Shown one piece after another: positions 43,710 to 52,015 of a stretch of 64,000 bases of DNA. How positions within the stretch are numbered: position 1 is the stretch's first letter; each line of letters begins with the position of its first letter. The position numbers and the translations under genes are program-made. Source of the stretch: Streptomyces halstedii. Its GTDB lineage: Bacteria > Actinomycetota > Actinomycetes > Streptomycetales > Streptomycetaceae. The DNA lies in NCBI GenBank assembly GCA_000720535.1, contig JOAZ01000001.1, positions 469,994-533,993 of the forward strand, in the 5' to 3' direction. The notes beneath the pieces are model-generated. The model saw nothing but the letters and a program-made list of their open reading frames with translations. It was not told the origin of the DNA and made no database searches.

Positions 43710-44330
43710 TCATGACATAGGGAAGATGTATCTCATGCAGCCGTACAGCAGCACGTGAAGCCCCGCAACGATCAGCGGAACCTTCAGGGAAAGAGAGAAG
43801 GTCTCGCGTACTTCCCCGCCTTCGGGATGCGCGCCACTGCTCACAAGGGGCTGAATGTGTCTCCTGATCAGCTGGGCTGACGGGCAGCCCGCAAGCTCAC
43901 CGACGATCGAGGTGCCGACGACGCGTGCCCTGATTTCACTCCCGTTTTTGAGTGTGAAAGTCAGCCCGTTTTCGATATTGACTCCGGTTATGTGTCCGTA
44001 TGGAACGACAGTCTCGGTCACCCAGTTCCGTATCCTGATGGTGTCACCGTACATCACCAGCCGTGGGCGGATCGTGATCACCCAGGCCATCCATGCAATC
44101 GCCATGCTTATGGTTCCGCCGACGAGCGACCTGTTGATCAAGGGTTCGCCTCCCTTGCCCGGCGCCACAACAAGAAAAGCCCCGACCCCGAACATTATCG
44201 CAGTCCCAGCCAGACCGACGTAGCGAACCTTGCTGTAGATGGTTGTACCCCTCAGGGTGACGGCAGTGAAATTCTTCACGATAGCTGAAAGCTCGCTCTC
44301 ATAAGGCGTTCGGGTCGGCGTCAAGGTCAT
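43710..44330 (-). CDS. PH-like-domain membrane protein
   Basis: A 206-residue protein with two hydrophobic helices near residues 40-60 (YVGLAGTAIMFGVGAFLVV) and 70-90 (SMAIAWMAWVITI), a PH-like domain (LVMYGDTIRIRNWVTETVV, PYGHITGVNIENGLTFTLKN) and a final membrane segment (LIVAGLHVLLYGCM). This is the layout of bacterial PH-domain (bPH6-like) small membrane proteins. Neither possible start has a good ribosome site: ATG 44330 is used here, GTG 44393 would add 21 residues. Base composition is clearly less GC-rich than its surroundings. Confidence 0.65.
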   Translation of the reverse strand: MTLTPTRTPYESELSAIVKNFTAVTLRGTTIYSKVRYVGLAGTAIMFGVGAFLVVAPGKGGEPLINRSLVGGTISMAIAWMAWVITIRPRLVMYGDTIRIRNWVTETVVPYGHITGVNIENGLTFTLKNGSEIRARVVGTSIVGELAGCPSAQLIRRHIQPLVSSGAHPEGGEVRETFSLSLKVPLIVAGLHVLLYGCMRYIFPMS

Positions 44331-44396
44331 TGCGGCGCAAGGCACCGGGATGTGCCCCCAGCGTGATCGCGCGACGAGAAGCTCGCAGGGCACGGT

Positions 44397-44612
44397 CTAC
44401 AACCTGGTGGCGATTTGGGCAATCAGTGAAATACCAAGGACTGCGCCGGTGATGCGAAGGACGAGCGGACTGAAGCCGAATCCGGGGCTGACCGGGCTAC
44501 GATTCATGAGCAATTCGTAGACGCGATATGCGGAGTCACGGAAATTCAAGGCAAGGAGAATTCCCGCCACTCCTCCGATTGCCACGCACGCGAAGTGCAG
44601 GTGCATCGTCAC
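44397..44612 (-). CDS. Small two-helix membrane protein
   Basis: A 71-residue protein with helices FACVAIGGVAGILLAL and LVLRITGAVLGISLIAQI separated by a short polar loop (NFRDSAYRVYELLMNR). GTG 44612 has GGAGG 7 nt upstream. No family was recognised. It lies directly ahead of the PH-domain gene on the same strand, and both share the lower GC content, so they probably form one transferred unit. Confidence 0.6.
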   Translation of the reverse strand: MTMHLHFACVAIGGVAGILLALNFRDSAYRVYELLMNRSPVSPGFGFSPLVLRITGAVLGISLIAQIATRL

Positions 44613-44616
44613 GGCC

Positions 44617-45093
44617 TCACCTCCGGGGTGGTCGAAAGTTTCTCGATTTCACTGTGCGCGGACTTCGGCCCCGGCGTCCCTGCCGAGTTGCACGCCGTCG
44701 TCGAGGGCGCCTCACAGGCATGTTGATCACCCCGACAGCGGGACCGCACTTGTCCTCGTAGGCGATGTCGTTCGAGAACAACGGCCACCGACGGGTGAAC
44801 GACGTGGTGCCGTTGATGGGGTCGATGATCCACCGTCTCCCCGAAACCCCGGCGGTCGAGCCCTTCTCCTCGCCGTAGCTGCCGTCCTCCGGCATATGGC
44901 GGGCCAGCTCGTTCCTGACCAGCTCCTCGACAGCGAGATCGATCTCGGTGACCTCGGTGCCATCTTCTTTGCGGCGACTGCCCCACTCTCCGAAGGAGCC
45001 CTGCGCGGACACCTGACCGGTCCGCGTGGCCAAGCCGACAGCGAAGTCGAGGAGCTCTCGGTCAGTGGGCGGAACGTCGAATGCGTGATCCAT
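44617..45093 (-). pseudogene. Truncated inositol-monophosphatase/histidinol-phosphatase gene
   Basis: The first 120 or so residues match the IMPase fold: ELLDFAVGLATRTGQVSAQG, VTEIDLAVEELVRNEL, the EE metal site in YGEEKG, and the IDPINGTTSF motif (the usual D-P-(L/I)-D-G-T with Asn in place of the Asp), then SNDIAYED. After GVINMP the frame turns into Arg-rich non-family sequence and stops at 158 residues, against about 260 for intact enzymes. The second half of the fold, with its metal-binding Asp, is missing. ATG 45093 has GGGAGG 8 nt upstream, so a truncated product may still be made. Confidence 0.75.
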
Positions 45094-45328
45094 TCGGTGA
45101 GCCTCCCATGCCGTGCGGCGCCAGGGTGGCCCCTTCCCCAACCGGCCAGTTCAGGACGACGTTCCGAGTCGGAGTCCGCGTCCGAGCAGGAGCGGGAGCC
45201 GGAGTTGGCGTAGGCAGGTGATGCCGCGAGCACGTTGGGATGGGCCGAGGCGGGGACGAGCGCGTACTTCCCAGCGAATCCGCAGCCTTGGGCCGTGCCT
45301 CGCGGGCGGTGGTGCCGGGCGGAGGCTC

Positions 45329-46045
45329 TCAGTCCGCAAGGCGCGACGGGTCCGTCGTGCCCGACGGGTCGGCGAGGAACGCGCTCAGCAAGGCCGCGAG
45401 CGACGCGGCGTAGTCGTCATGGCCCTCGTGCCGGTCCAGTGCGCGGACGCGGGTCAGCGCCGGCAGCTCCGCGGGGTCGGCTCCCTCCATGGTCCGTTCG
45501 CGCTGACTCGGCTGCCGGGGTGGCGTGAGCGGGTGCTCGTCGAGTAGTTCGCCGATGGTGAGGTGCCAGCAGGCGCGGTAGGCCGTGGAGGCGCGCCGCG
45601 GGTCGAGTCCCGCGGCGAGGAAGTCGGCCAGACAGGCGTCGCTGAAGGGGAGGGCGTTGCGGGCGACGAGATCGCCGCGGATCAGGATGTGCAGCACCCA
45701 GACGTGGGCGGCCATGTAGTCGTGCGCGGTGAGGAGCCGGTTGAAGAGCCGCTCCCCGGGGGTCACGCCGGGCACCTCCACCGGCAGCCGAGAGGCGATG
45801 TCCTCCAGGATCGCCACCAGGAGGGCGTCCCGGTCCGCCACGTGCCGGTAGAGAGAGGTCGCGGCCGTACCCAGCTCGGCCGCCACGGCGCGCATGGTGA
45901 GCGCGTCCAGCCCCTCGCGCTCGATGAGGTCGCGGCCGGCCCGCGCGATGGCCTCGGGGGTCAGGCCGGGGCGCGGCTGCGACCGGGGGACCCCCCTCGA
46001 CGGCCGTGCGGGATCCGGCGTGACGGTCTTCGAGGGGCGGCTCAT
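45329..46045 (-). CDS. TetR/AcrR-family regulator
   Basis: A 238-residue repressor. The DNA-binding domain (residues about 28-75) has LTPEAIARAGRDLIEREGLD, MRAVAAELGTAATSLYRHV and DRDALLVAILED. A helical C-terminal ligand domain of the TetR_C type follows, with many Ala/Leu helices and HLTIGELLDEHP. It is divergent from the MFS efflux gene, 115 nt apart, the standard arrangement in which the repressor controls the pump. The 235-nt stretch between it and the IMPase fragment shows no gene. Confidence 0.88.
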   Translation of the reverse strand: MSRPSKTVTPDPARPSRGVPRSQPRPGLTPEAIARAGRDLIEREGLDALTMRAVAAELGTAATSLYRHVADRDALLVAILEDIASRLPVEVPGVTPGERLFNRLLTAHDYMAAHVWVLHILIRGDLVARNALPFSDACLADFLAAGLDPRRASTAYRACWHLTIGELLDEHPLTPPRQPSQRERTMEGADPAELPALTRVRALDRHEGHDDYAASLAALLSAFLADPSGTTDPSRLAD

Positions 46046-46088
46046 GCGGCCAGTCTCGCATCCACGACCTCACCCCCGTAGAAGTTAG

Positions 46089-46099
46089 GTAAGCCTTAC
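46089..46099. promoter_or_regulatory. Candidate operator between TetR and MFS genes
   Basis: GTAAGCCTTAC is a perfect odd palindrome (5+1+5) within TTAGGTAAGCCTTACGCGT. It lies in the only gap between the two divergent genes. It could be the TetR site. The TTAGGTAAG half also resembles an iron-regulator box, but the second half does not. Confidence 0.4.
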
Positions 46100-46160
46100 G
46101 CGTACATTGTTCGCATCGCGTCGGCCGACGTGATGTGCCTGACGACAGGAGTGCGACCCC

Positions 46161-47675
46161 ATGACCGAGACGGATTCCGGGCCTCCGAGCGCGGCCGGCC
46201 CCGGCGCGGCGGCGGTGCCGCGCCACGCGGGCCTGGTGCTCGCCACCGCCTGTGTCGCGCAGGTGATGGTGGTGCTCGACGTGAGTGTCGTGAACGTGGC
46301 GCTGCCGTCGATCGCCACCGACCTCGGATTCGCTCCGGGCAGCCTGTCCTGGGTGGTCAACGCCTACACCCTCGTGTTCGGCGGTCTGCTGCTCCTGGGC
46401 GGGCGGTTCGCGGACTTCGTGGGACACCGGGCCGCGATGTTCCTGGGGCTGGTCGTCTTCGGCGTCACCTCGGTGGTCGGCGGCCTGGCGCAGACCCCGG
46501 GCCAGCTGGTCGCGGCCCGAGCCGGTCAGGGCCTGGCGGGAGCACTGCTGGCACCGCTCAGCCTCGCCGTCATCATGGTGACCTTCACCGAGGGCAAGGC
46601 GCGTGCGCGGGCGGTTGGCGTCTGGGCGATGGTCGCCGCCTGCGGCAGCGCTCTCGGTGTCCTGCTCGGCGGCCTGCTGACCGAGTGGCTGTCGTGGCGG
46701 TGGGTGCTGTACGTCAACGTCCCCATCGTGGCCGTCGGGCTGCTGCTCGCCTGGGCGTCCGTCCACGACCGGCGGACCACCCGGGTCAGGCGACTCGACA
46801 CGGTCGGCGCGGTCCTGGTGACGGTGGCGGTCACGGCTCTGGTGAACGGCCTCATCCGTGCCGGGGAGCACGGCTGGGGGACGACCGGTGTGCTGTTGTC
46901 CTTCGCCGTCGCCTTGGTGGCGGGTGCCGCCTTCGCGCTGTGGGAACGGCGGACGGCCGGGCCGCTCGTCCGATTCGGCGTGTTCCGGGCCCGCTCGGTC
47001 TGGGTCGCCAATCTGGTCGTGCTGTTCATCGGGGCGGCCACGGTCGCCGGGTTCTACTTCGCCTCCCTGTTCCTCCAGAACGTCCTGCACTACTCGCCGC
47101 TGCGGGCAGGGGCCGCCTTCCTGCCGTTCTGCCTCGGCACGGTTGTGGGGGCGATGCTCTCCGGCCGGCTGACGACCCGTCTGGGTACCCGCGCCGTCCT
47201 GACGGCGGGACTGGCCCTCGGCGCGATCGGCATGCTCCTCTTCGGCAGGATGCACGCGGAGTCCACCTTCGTGGGGGGCTTCCTGCTTCCGTCCCTCGTG
47301 GCGTCGACCGGTGTCGGCCTGTGCATGGTCGCCAACACCTCCCTGGCCACCGCGGGAGTCTCCGCCGACGAGGCCGGAATGGTCAGCGGACTCGTCAACG
47401 CCGCCCGCCAGATCGGTGGCAGCATCGGCCTGGCCGTCCTCACCACCGTCGCCGCCGCGGGCAGTTCGGCGTCCGGTTCCGGCGACGCGGTGCAGCGGCT
47501 GGTGCAGGGATACGACCGTGCGTTCCTCGTCACGGCGGGGCTCTGTGCCGTCGCGGCCGTGCTGTCGGCTGTCTTCGCCCCCGGAGCCGCCGTCTCGCGC
47601 CCGCCGGGGGACCCCGGAGCGGACCCCGTCGCCGAGCGCGCGGGAACGGCCGACGGCACGACGGCCCCCGCCTGA
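46161..47675 (+). CDS. MFS multidrug transporter, DHA2 (14-helix) family
   Basis: A 504-residue membrane transporter with about 14 helices. Signatures of the EmrB/QacA group are VMVVLDVSVVNVALPSIATDL (motif D1), LLGGRFADFVGHRAAMFLG (motif A) and the motif-C-like CGSALGVLLGGLLTEW. It exports drugs or metabolites in exchange for protons. It is divergent from the TetR regulator and followed by a perfect terminator, so it is monocistronic. Confidence 0.92.
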   Translation: MTETDSGPPSAAGPGAAAVPRHAGLVLATACVAQVMVVLDVSVVNVALPSIATDLGFAPGSLSWVVNAYTLVFGGLLLLGGRFADFVGHRAAMFLGLVVFGVTSVVGGLAQTPGQLVAARAGQGLAGALLAPLSLAVIMVTFTEGKARARAVGVWAMVAACGSALGVLLGGLLTEWLSWRWVLYVNVPIVAVGLLLAWASVHDRRTTRVRRLDTVGAVLVTVAVTALVNGLIRAGEHGWGTTGVLLSFAVALVAGAAFALWERRTAGPLVRFGVFRARSVWVANLVVLFIGAATVAGFYFASLFLQNVLHYSPLRAGAAFLPFCLGTVVGAMLSGRLTTRLGTRAVLTAGLALGAIGMLLFGRMHAESTFVGGFLLPSLVASTGVGLCMVANTSLATAGVSADEAGMVSGLVNAARQIGGSIGLAVLTTVAAAGSSASGSGDAVQRLVQGYDRAFLVTAGLCAVAAVLSAVFAPGAAVSRPPGDPGADPVAERAGTADGTTAPA

Positions 47676-47680
47676 CGGGC

Positions 47681-47722
47681 GGACCCGGCCGAACGGCCGC
47701 CGCGGCCGTTCGGCCGGGGTCC
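47681..47722 (+). terminator. Strong terminator after the MFS gene
   Basis: CCGGCCGAACGGCCG (47685-47699) pairs perfectly with 47703-47717 around the loop CCG, and GGAC/GTCC extend it with one bulge. It starts 6 nt after the stop. The rest of the gap to 47961 shows no gene. Confidence 0.85.
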
Positions 47723-47961
47723 GGACACGGGGACTTGAGGGCTGCGATCAACGGGCCGAGTTGGTGAGGACGACGTCAAGCATTCGTGCGCCACTGCCAC
47801 CGCCGGCGGCGCGTTCACGTGACCGGGGGGCGACGGCGGCTCGTGGCCGACCGTGGTCAAGGGCGTCGAGCAGGGCCGGCTGGGGACCGACCAGGCAGGG
47901 AGGCCGCCGGGCAGCCCTGGGGCCTGCCCGGCGACGGGAAGCCGCCCCGGCGCGGCGGGCC

Positions 47962-48702
47962 TTACGGCTTGTGGGTCACCCAGAGCAGTTCCGCCGGCCA
48001 GCGGTGAGCCCAGTCGGGTGGGTCGGTCTCGTTGTAGCCGTTGGGTGTTCCGGGGTCGGGCCGCGGCTCGATGAGGTCGTCGATGATGAGACCCGCGCCG
48101 CGCAGGATCCTGACCCAGTCGCCGTACGTGAGCTGATAGCTGGTCGCGCCGTCGCCTTCGGCGATGGTGTTCAGCCCGAAGTAGTCCTGCCGCAGCGTCG
48201 TGGTCACGCGGCCGGCGGCTTCGTCGTAGCACGCTTCGAACCATGGGCTGGCGACGTTGAACACCAGGCGCCCGCCTCGGCCCAGGACGCGTGAGGCTTG
48301 TGGGACGGCCAGGTGCGGGGGTGCCCAGCTGAGCCCACCGAAGTCGCAGAACACCAGATCGAAGCTGTTGTCGGCGAAGGGGAGTTGTTCGGCGGCGCCT
48401 TGCACCAGTGGATAGCGGGCCGCTCCCATCGCGCGTGCCGCAGAGGCCAGTTGGGCTTCGGACAGGTCGAGCCCGACCACGGTGGCGCCCTCGGCGGCGA
48501 GCGCTCTGGACCATTGGCCGGCGCCGCAGCCGAGTTCGAGGACGCGCTTGCCGGTGACGTCGCCCAGGGCGTGCAGGTGCGCGTCGGGGATGGAGTACAT
48601 GCCCCACAGCCGGGGCGTGGCGCCGATGCGCGGGTCGTGCTCGTGCTGGTAGGCGCTGCTGATCCGGTTCCATAGCCGCCGGTTGGCGGGGATGCTGTCC
48701 AC
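47962..48702 (-). CDS. SAM-dependent class I methyltransferase
   Basis: A 246-residue enzyme. Motif I is VLELGCGAGQWSRALA, then VVGLDLSEAQL, EQLPFADNSFDLVFCDFG and LGRGGRLVFNVASP, the canonical Rossmann methyltransferase order. The N-terminus (NRRLWNRISSAYQHEHD) is common in small-molecule methyltransferases. GTG 48702 is used because GGAG lies 8 nt upstream. The acceptor substrate cannot be inferred. It stands alone; 48703-48982 shows no gene. Confidence 0.85.
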   Translation of the reverse strand: MDSIPANRRLWNRISSAYQHEHDPRIGATPRLWGMYSIPDAHLHALGDVTGKRVLELGCGAGQWSRALAAEGATVVGLDLSEAQLASAARAMGAARYPLVQGAAEQLPFADNSFDLVFCDFGGLSWAPPHLAVPQASRVLGRGGRLVFNVASPWFEACYDEAAGRVTTTLRQDYFGLNTIAEGDGATSYQLTYGDWVRILRGAGLIIDDLIEPRPDPGTPNGYNETDPPDWAHRWPAELLWVTHKP

Positions 48703-48982
48703 GTACCGACTCCAGCACTGACCGCCTGGGGCGGTCAACACGATAAGGACACTGACCGGCCCGCGCCCCGGCTCCTGGTTTGCCGGGCGAGCGCGAGGGG
48801 ACTCGTCCGAGGGCACGACGCCCTGCGCGCCACCGTCGACAACGCCCGTGCGGCGGCGCCCGGTGGCAAAGGCCCTCCGGGCATCGGCTTCCAGGGGGTG
48901 GCGGGTCACGGATTCATGTGCGTGGTAAGGAAGTTCGAGGACAGTCATCCCGAGTTCACTGCCCCTCCGGCACCCCCTGACG

Positions 48983-49528
48983 TCACCGGTGGAGGGCCGT
49001 CCGGCCGCCGCCGCCCGGCCCGGCTTCGACAGGGCGGCGACGGAGACGGAAAGGAACGAGACCCGACGCGGTGGCCGCCGACAGAGCGACGCCGATGTAG
49101 AGCAGTTGTTCGGGAATCCTGAACCACAGGGGTACGGCGGGGTCCTCGCCGAGCGGGATGCCCTCGGCGGCGGCGTGGACGTTGGCCGGGAGCAGCAGCA
49201 CGAACAGCACCGCGAGCCCGAGACCCGCGGCCGGGCGTGTGGCGGTCCGTACGAGTCCGGCCGCGCCGAGGAGCTCCAGGACGCCGGTCAGCAGGACCAC
49301 CGCTCCGGGGAACGGCACGAACGGCGGCACCATGGCCGTCAGATCGGCGTGGCCCGGCATCACACCGTGGCCGGACGGGGCGAAGTGGGCGGCGGCGGTG
49401 GCCACCAGCATGACGGCCATGCCGTGGGCGGCCGAGACCCGCCAGGACGCGAACCGGCCGACGCCCAGGGCGCCGAGGCAGCGGAAGGCCAGTGCGGAAC
49501 CGGCGAGAAGCAGCAGAGTGACGAACAC
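48983..49528 (-). CDS. DoxX-like membrane protein
   Basis: A 181-residue protein with four or five helices: VTLLLLAGSALAFRCLG, MAVMLVATAAAHF, GAVVLLTGVLELLGAAGLV, GLGLAVLFVLLLPANVHAA and LLYIGVALSA. AAHF and PANVHAA positions agree with DoxX/DoxD-like families. GTG 49528 has GGAGG 5 nt upstream. It is on the same strand as the VOC gene, 142 nt away, across a stretch of short GGGTGTCCCGG-like imperfect repeats. Confidence 0.75.
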   Translation of the reverse strand: MFVTLLLLAGSALAFRCLGALGVGRFASWRVSAAHGMAVMLVATAAAHFAPSGHGVMPGHADLTAMVPPFVPFPGAVVLLTGVLELLGAAGLVRTATRPAAGLGLAVLFVLLLPANVHAAAEGIPLGEDPAVPLWFRIPEQLLYIGVALSAATASGLVPFRLRRRPVEAGPGGGGRTALHR

Positions 49529-49670
49529 GAGATCCTCCGTGGTCTTCCGGGTGTTCCGGATGTTGCGGGCGTCCCGGGTGGCCTGGGCGTCCCGGGTGTC
49601 TCGGCGGGAGCGTCCCGGGCATTCCGGGTGTCCCGCCGGGGGCCGGAGCCGTACCGGCAGGCGGGGGAGC

Positions 49671-50546
49671 TCAGCCGGCGCTGAAGAACAGGCCCGCCCC
49701 GTACGCGTCGCGTGCGGAGACGAAGAAGCCGTCGGTGGTCGGCCGGGTGGCCGTGCCGCCCCGTTCGACGACCCGGCGGGCGTGGTCGGCGTCCTCGACC
49801 ACGACGGTCATGGCGGCCAGGTAGGAGGCGGCCGGGGCCGGCTCGCCGGGCAGCACCTCCTCGGCGTCCGACGCCCGGACGACCCGCAGCCGTGCGGCCC
49901 CCGTGCCGAGGACGGTGACGGGACCCTCGCACCGGGGCGCGGTCCCCAGCAGACGGGCGTACCGCTCGGTGATGGCGTCGTACGCGGTGTCCTCGGCCAC
50001 GATCAGTACGGCGGCGAGGCCGCGTGCGCCGTTCGGGTGCCGGAGGTGGCGGGGCTGGTGCACGTACCGCCGGGTGAGGTGCTGGGCGACGCCCACGTGG
50101 CCCTCCGGCGTCGTGTGCGGGTCCAGGTGCACCGCGCGCGCCCGTACCGTGCGGGGACCCTCGTCGGTGACGACGTCCCGCTCCAGGTCCAGTACGCCCG
50201 AGGTGCGCAGACCCGCGTCGCGCAGGCGGCGGTGGGCGGCCCCGGCGTCCCCGGTGTCGAGGTTGAGCACCCGGAAGCCCTCGTACTCGTCCGCGACCGG
50301 CCGGGTGTGCCAGGGATCGGGCGCGGTCTCGTCGACGATGCCCAGGAGTTCGATGTACGCGTCGCCGAAGAGCGCGCACCGGTTCGCCGTGCAGCCGGGT
50401 ACCGGTGCCTCGCCGGGGCGCCCGGCCAGCAGATGGCGGGAGCGGGGGCTCAGCGTGAAGCCGAAGGAGGCGTAGACGCGCTCCAGGCCGTCGAGGTCGC
50501 GGGTCAGGATGGCGGTGTGGTGGATACCTCGGATGTCGCCTGTCAT
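49671..50546 (-). CDS. VOC (glyoxalase-like) family protein
   Basis: A 291-residue protein with two VOC modules. The first has IRGIHHTAILTRDLDGLERVY and GDAYIELLGI; the second runs AAVLIVAEDTAYDAITERY and ends FVSARDAYGAGLFFSAG. The pattern resembles glyoxalase-like domain proteins (Pfam Glyoxalase_3). Metal-ligand His and Glu are at the first strand and ELLG. ATG 50546 lacks a clear ribosome site and may be leaderless. It is divergent from an Lrp-type regulator 86 nt away, which may control it. Confidence 0.8.
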   Translation of the reverse strand: MTGDIRGIHHTAILTRDLDGLERVYASFGFTLSPRSRHLLAGRPGEAPVPGCTANRCALFGDAYIELLGIVDETAPDPWHTRPVADEYEGFRVLNLDTGDAGAAHRRLRDAGLRTSGVLDLERDVVTDEGPRTVRARAVHLDPHTTPEGHVGVAQHLTRRYVHQPRHLRHPNGARGLAAVLIVAEDTAYDAITERYARLLGTAPRCEGPVTVLGTGAARLRVVRASDAEEVLPGEPAPAASYLAAMTVVVEDADHARRVVERGGTATRPTTDGFFVSARDAYGAGLFFSAG

Positions 50547-50632
50547 GGAAGTGATGCTGCACGCGTCCGGCCGCCCGGGTCCGGCTGTTCCGGCCCGCAC
50601 GCCGGTATCCGACACCGGCCTGGACTGAGCCG

Positions 50633-51592
50633 GTGGATTCGGTCACCCTCGACCCCGTCGACCTGCGGCTCCTGCACGCCCTCCAGATCGACGGACGCGC
50701 CGCCTTCAGCAGGATCGCCGACGTGCTCGGCGTCTCCGACCGCACCGTGGCCCGCCGCTTCGGCAGGCTCCGGGCGCGGGGGAGTGTCAGGGTGGCGGGC
50801 GTCACCGGCAGCCGGCACACCGGCCACGCCGAATGGCTGGTACACCTGCGGCTCCTGCCGTCCGGGGCCGCCGCCCTCACCCGCGCGCTCACCCGCAGGC
50901 CCGACACGGCGTGGGTGACGGTCACCTCCAGCGGCACCGGGATCGTCTGCGTCTTCCGCGTCCCCGGGGAGGGAGCGGCGCCCCTGGACGCGCTGGGCCG
51001 CCTGCCGCAGGTCACCCACGCCGACGCGCAGCGCCTGCTGCACCCGGTGATGGACCGCCGCTGGAGCGGCCGGACCTCGGCGCTGACCGAGGAGGAGACG
51101 GCCGCGCTGCGACCCGCCGCACCCACGGAGACCGAGGCGTTCCGGCTGACCGACCTCGACCGGCGCCTGCTGCCCGCCCTCGCCGTGGACGGGCGGGCGG
51201 CCTGCCCGGACCTGGCCCGGCTGGCCGGCTGGTCGGAGTCCGCCGTCCGCCGCCGCCTGGACGAACTGCGCCGGTCGGGGGTCCTGCGGTTCGATGTCGA
51301 GGTGGACCCCGGCCTGTTCGGCTGCTCCGCGCACTGCCTGCTGCGGCTGTCGGTCGCCCCCGCCCGCCTCGGAGAGGTCGCCCGCGCGCTCTCCGGTGAC
51401 CGGGAGGCGGCCTTCGTCGCCACCACGACCGGCCCGCACAACCTGATGGCCGTCACCGTCTGCCAGGACGCCGGTGCGCTGCACACCTACCTCATGGACC
51501 GGATCGGGGCGCTGCCCGGCGTCGCCCACGTGGAGACGGCGATGATCACCTCGTACGCCAAGCGGGCCGCCCCAGTCCCCATGGACCGGTGA
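50633..51592 (+). CDS. Lrp/AsnC-family regulator with two HTH units
   Basis: A 319-residue regulator. It carries two AsnC-type helix-turn-helix segments, DLRLLHALQIDGRAAFSRIA with SDRTVARRFGRL near the start and DRRLLPALAVDGRAACPDLA with SESAVRRRLDEL near residue 185, each followed by a RAM-like sensor region. This double architecture is common in Streptomyces. GTG 50633 is used. Ligands are usually amino acids. The regulator sits between the divergent VOC gene and the ATP-grasp/hydrolase pair. Confidence 0.87.
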   Translation: MDSVTLDPVDLRLLHALQIDGRAAFSRIADVLGVSDRTVARRFGRLRARGSVRVAGVTGSRHTGHAEWLVHLRLLPSGAAALTRALTRRPDTAWVTVTSSGTGIVCVFRVPGEGAAPLDALGRLPQVTHADAQRLLHPVMDRRWSGRTSALTEEETAALRPAAPTETEAFRLTDLDRRLLPALAVDGRAACPDLARLAGWSESAVRRRLDELRRSGVLRFDVEVDPGLFGCSAHCLLRLSVAPARLGEVARALSGDREAAFVATTTGPHNLMAVTVCQDAGALHTYLMDRIGALPGVAHVETAMITSYAKRAAPVPMDR

Positions 51593-51655
51593 CCCGCGAC
51601 GCGGACCGGTGACCCCAGTCCCATGGACCGGTGACCCGCGACGCGGACCGGTGAC
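51571..51655. repeat. Direct duplication of 42 bp across the Lrp-gene stop
   Basis: Two adjacent copies of about 42 bp start at 51571 and 51614, differing by one C, and include the Lrp-gene stop codon in the first copy. Each copy also holds GGACCGGTGAC twice. The following gap to 52015 has no credible gene; its open frames are GC-driven. Confidence 0.85.
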
Positions 51656-52015
51656 CCTCCCCGGCGGCGTCCGGGCCACCGGCGCCCCGATGCGGAATCC
51701 CCTGTTCCGAGGGAGCGGGAGCGCGTGCGCATCGCGCGGCCGACACGGGGCACGCGAGCGGCATGCACCGAAACCCCCATGACCACACCGGCCCCGCCGG
51801 CCACCCGCTCCGGGCCGCCCCGGCGCCCCACCGAGTCCGGCGTGGCACCGCCCACCCGTACGGCGAGAACCCGGCCCCGGACGCCCGGCCCGGCGCGGCA
51901 GCCGCGCACGCGCCCCCGGCCCGGCGATCCTGACACCAGCCCTTTGGCCGTCCCCGGCGCGCCACCGTCCCGTACCGCCCGGCAGTCCCGGGCCCACGAC
52001 CGAGAGGACAACCCC

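Noticed and set aside
46085-46103. Iron-regulator (DmdR/IdeR) box between TetR and MFS genes
   Set aside because: Only the TTAGGTAAG half agrees; the second half deviates strongly from the 19-bp consensus.
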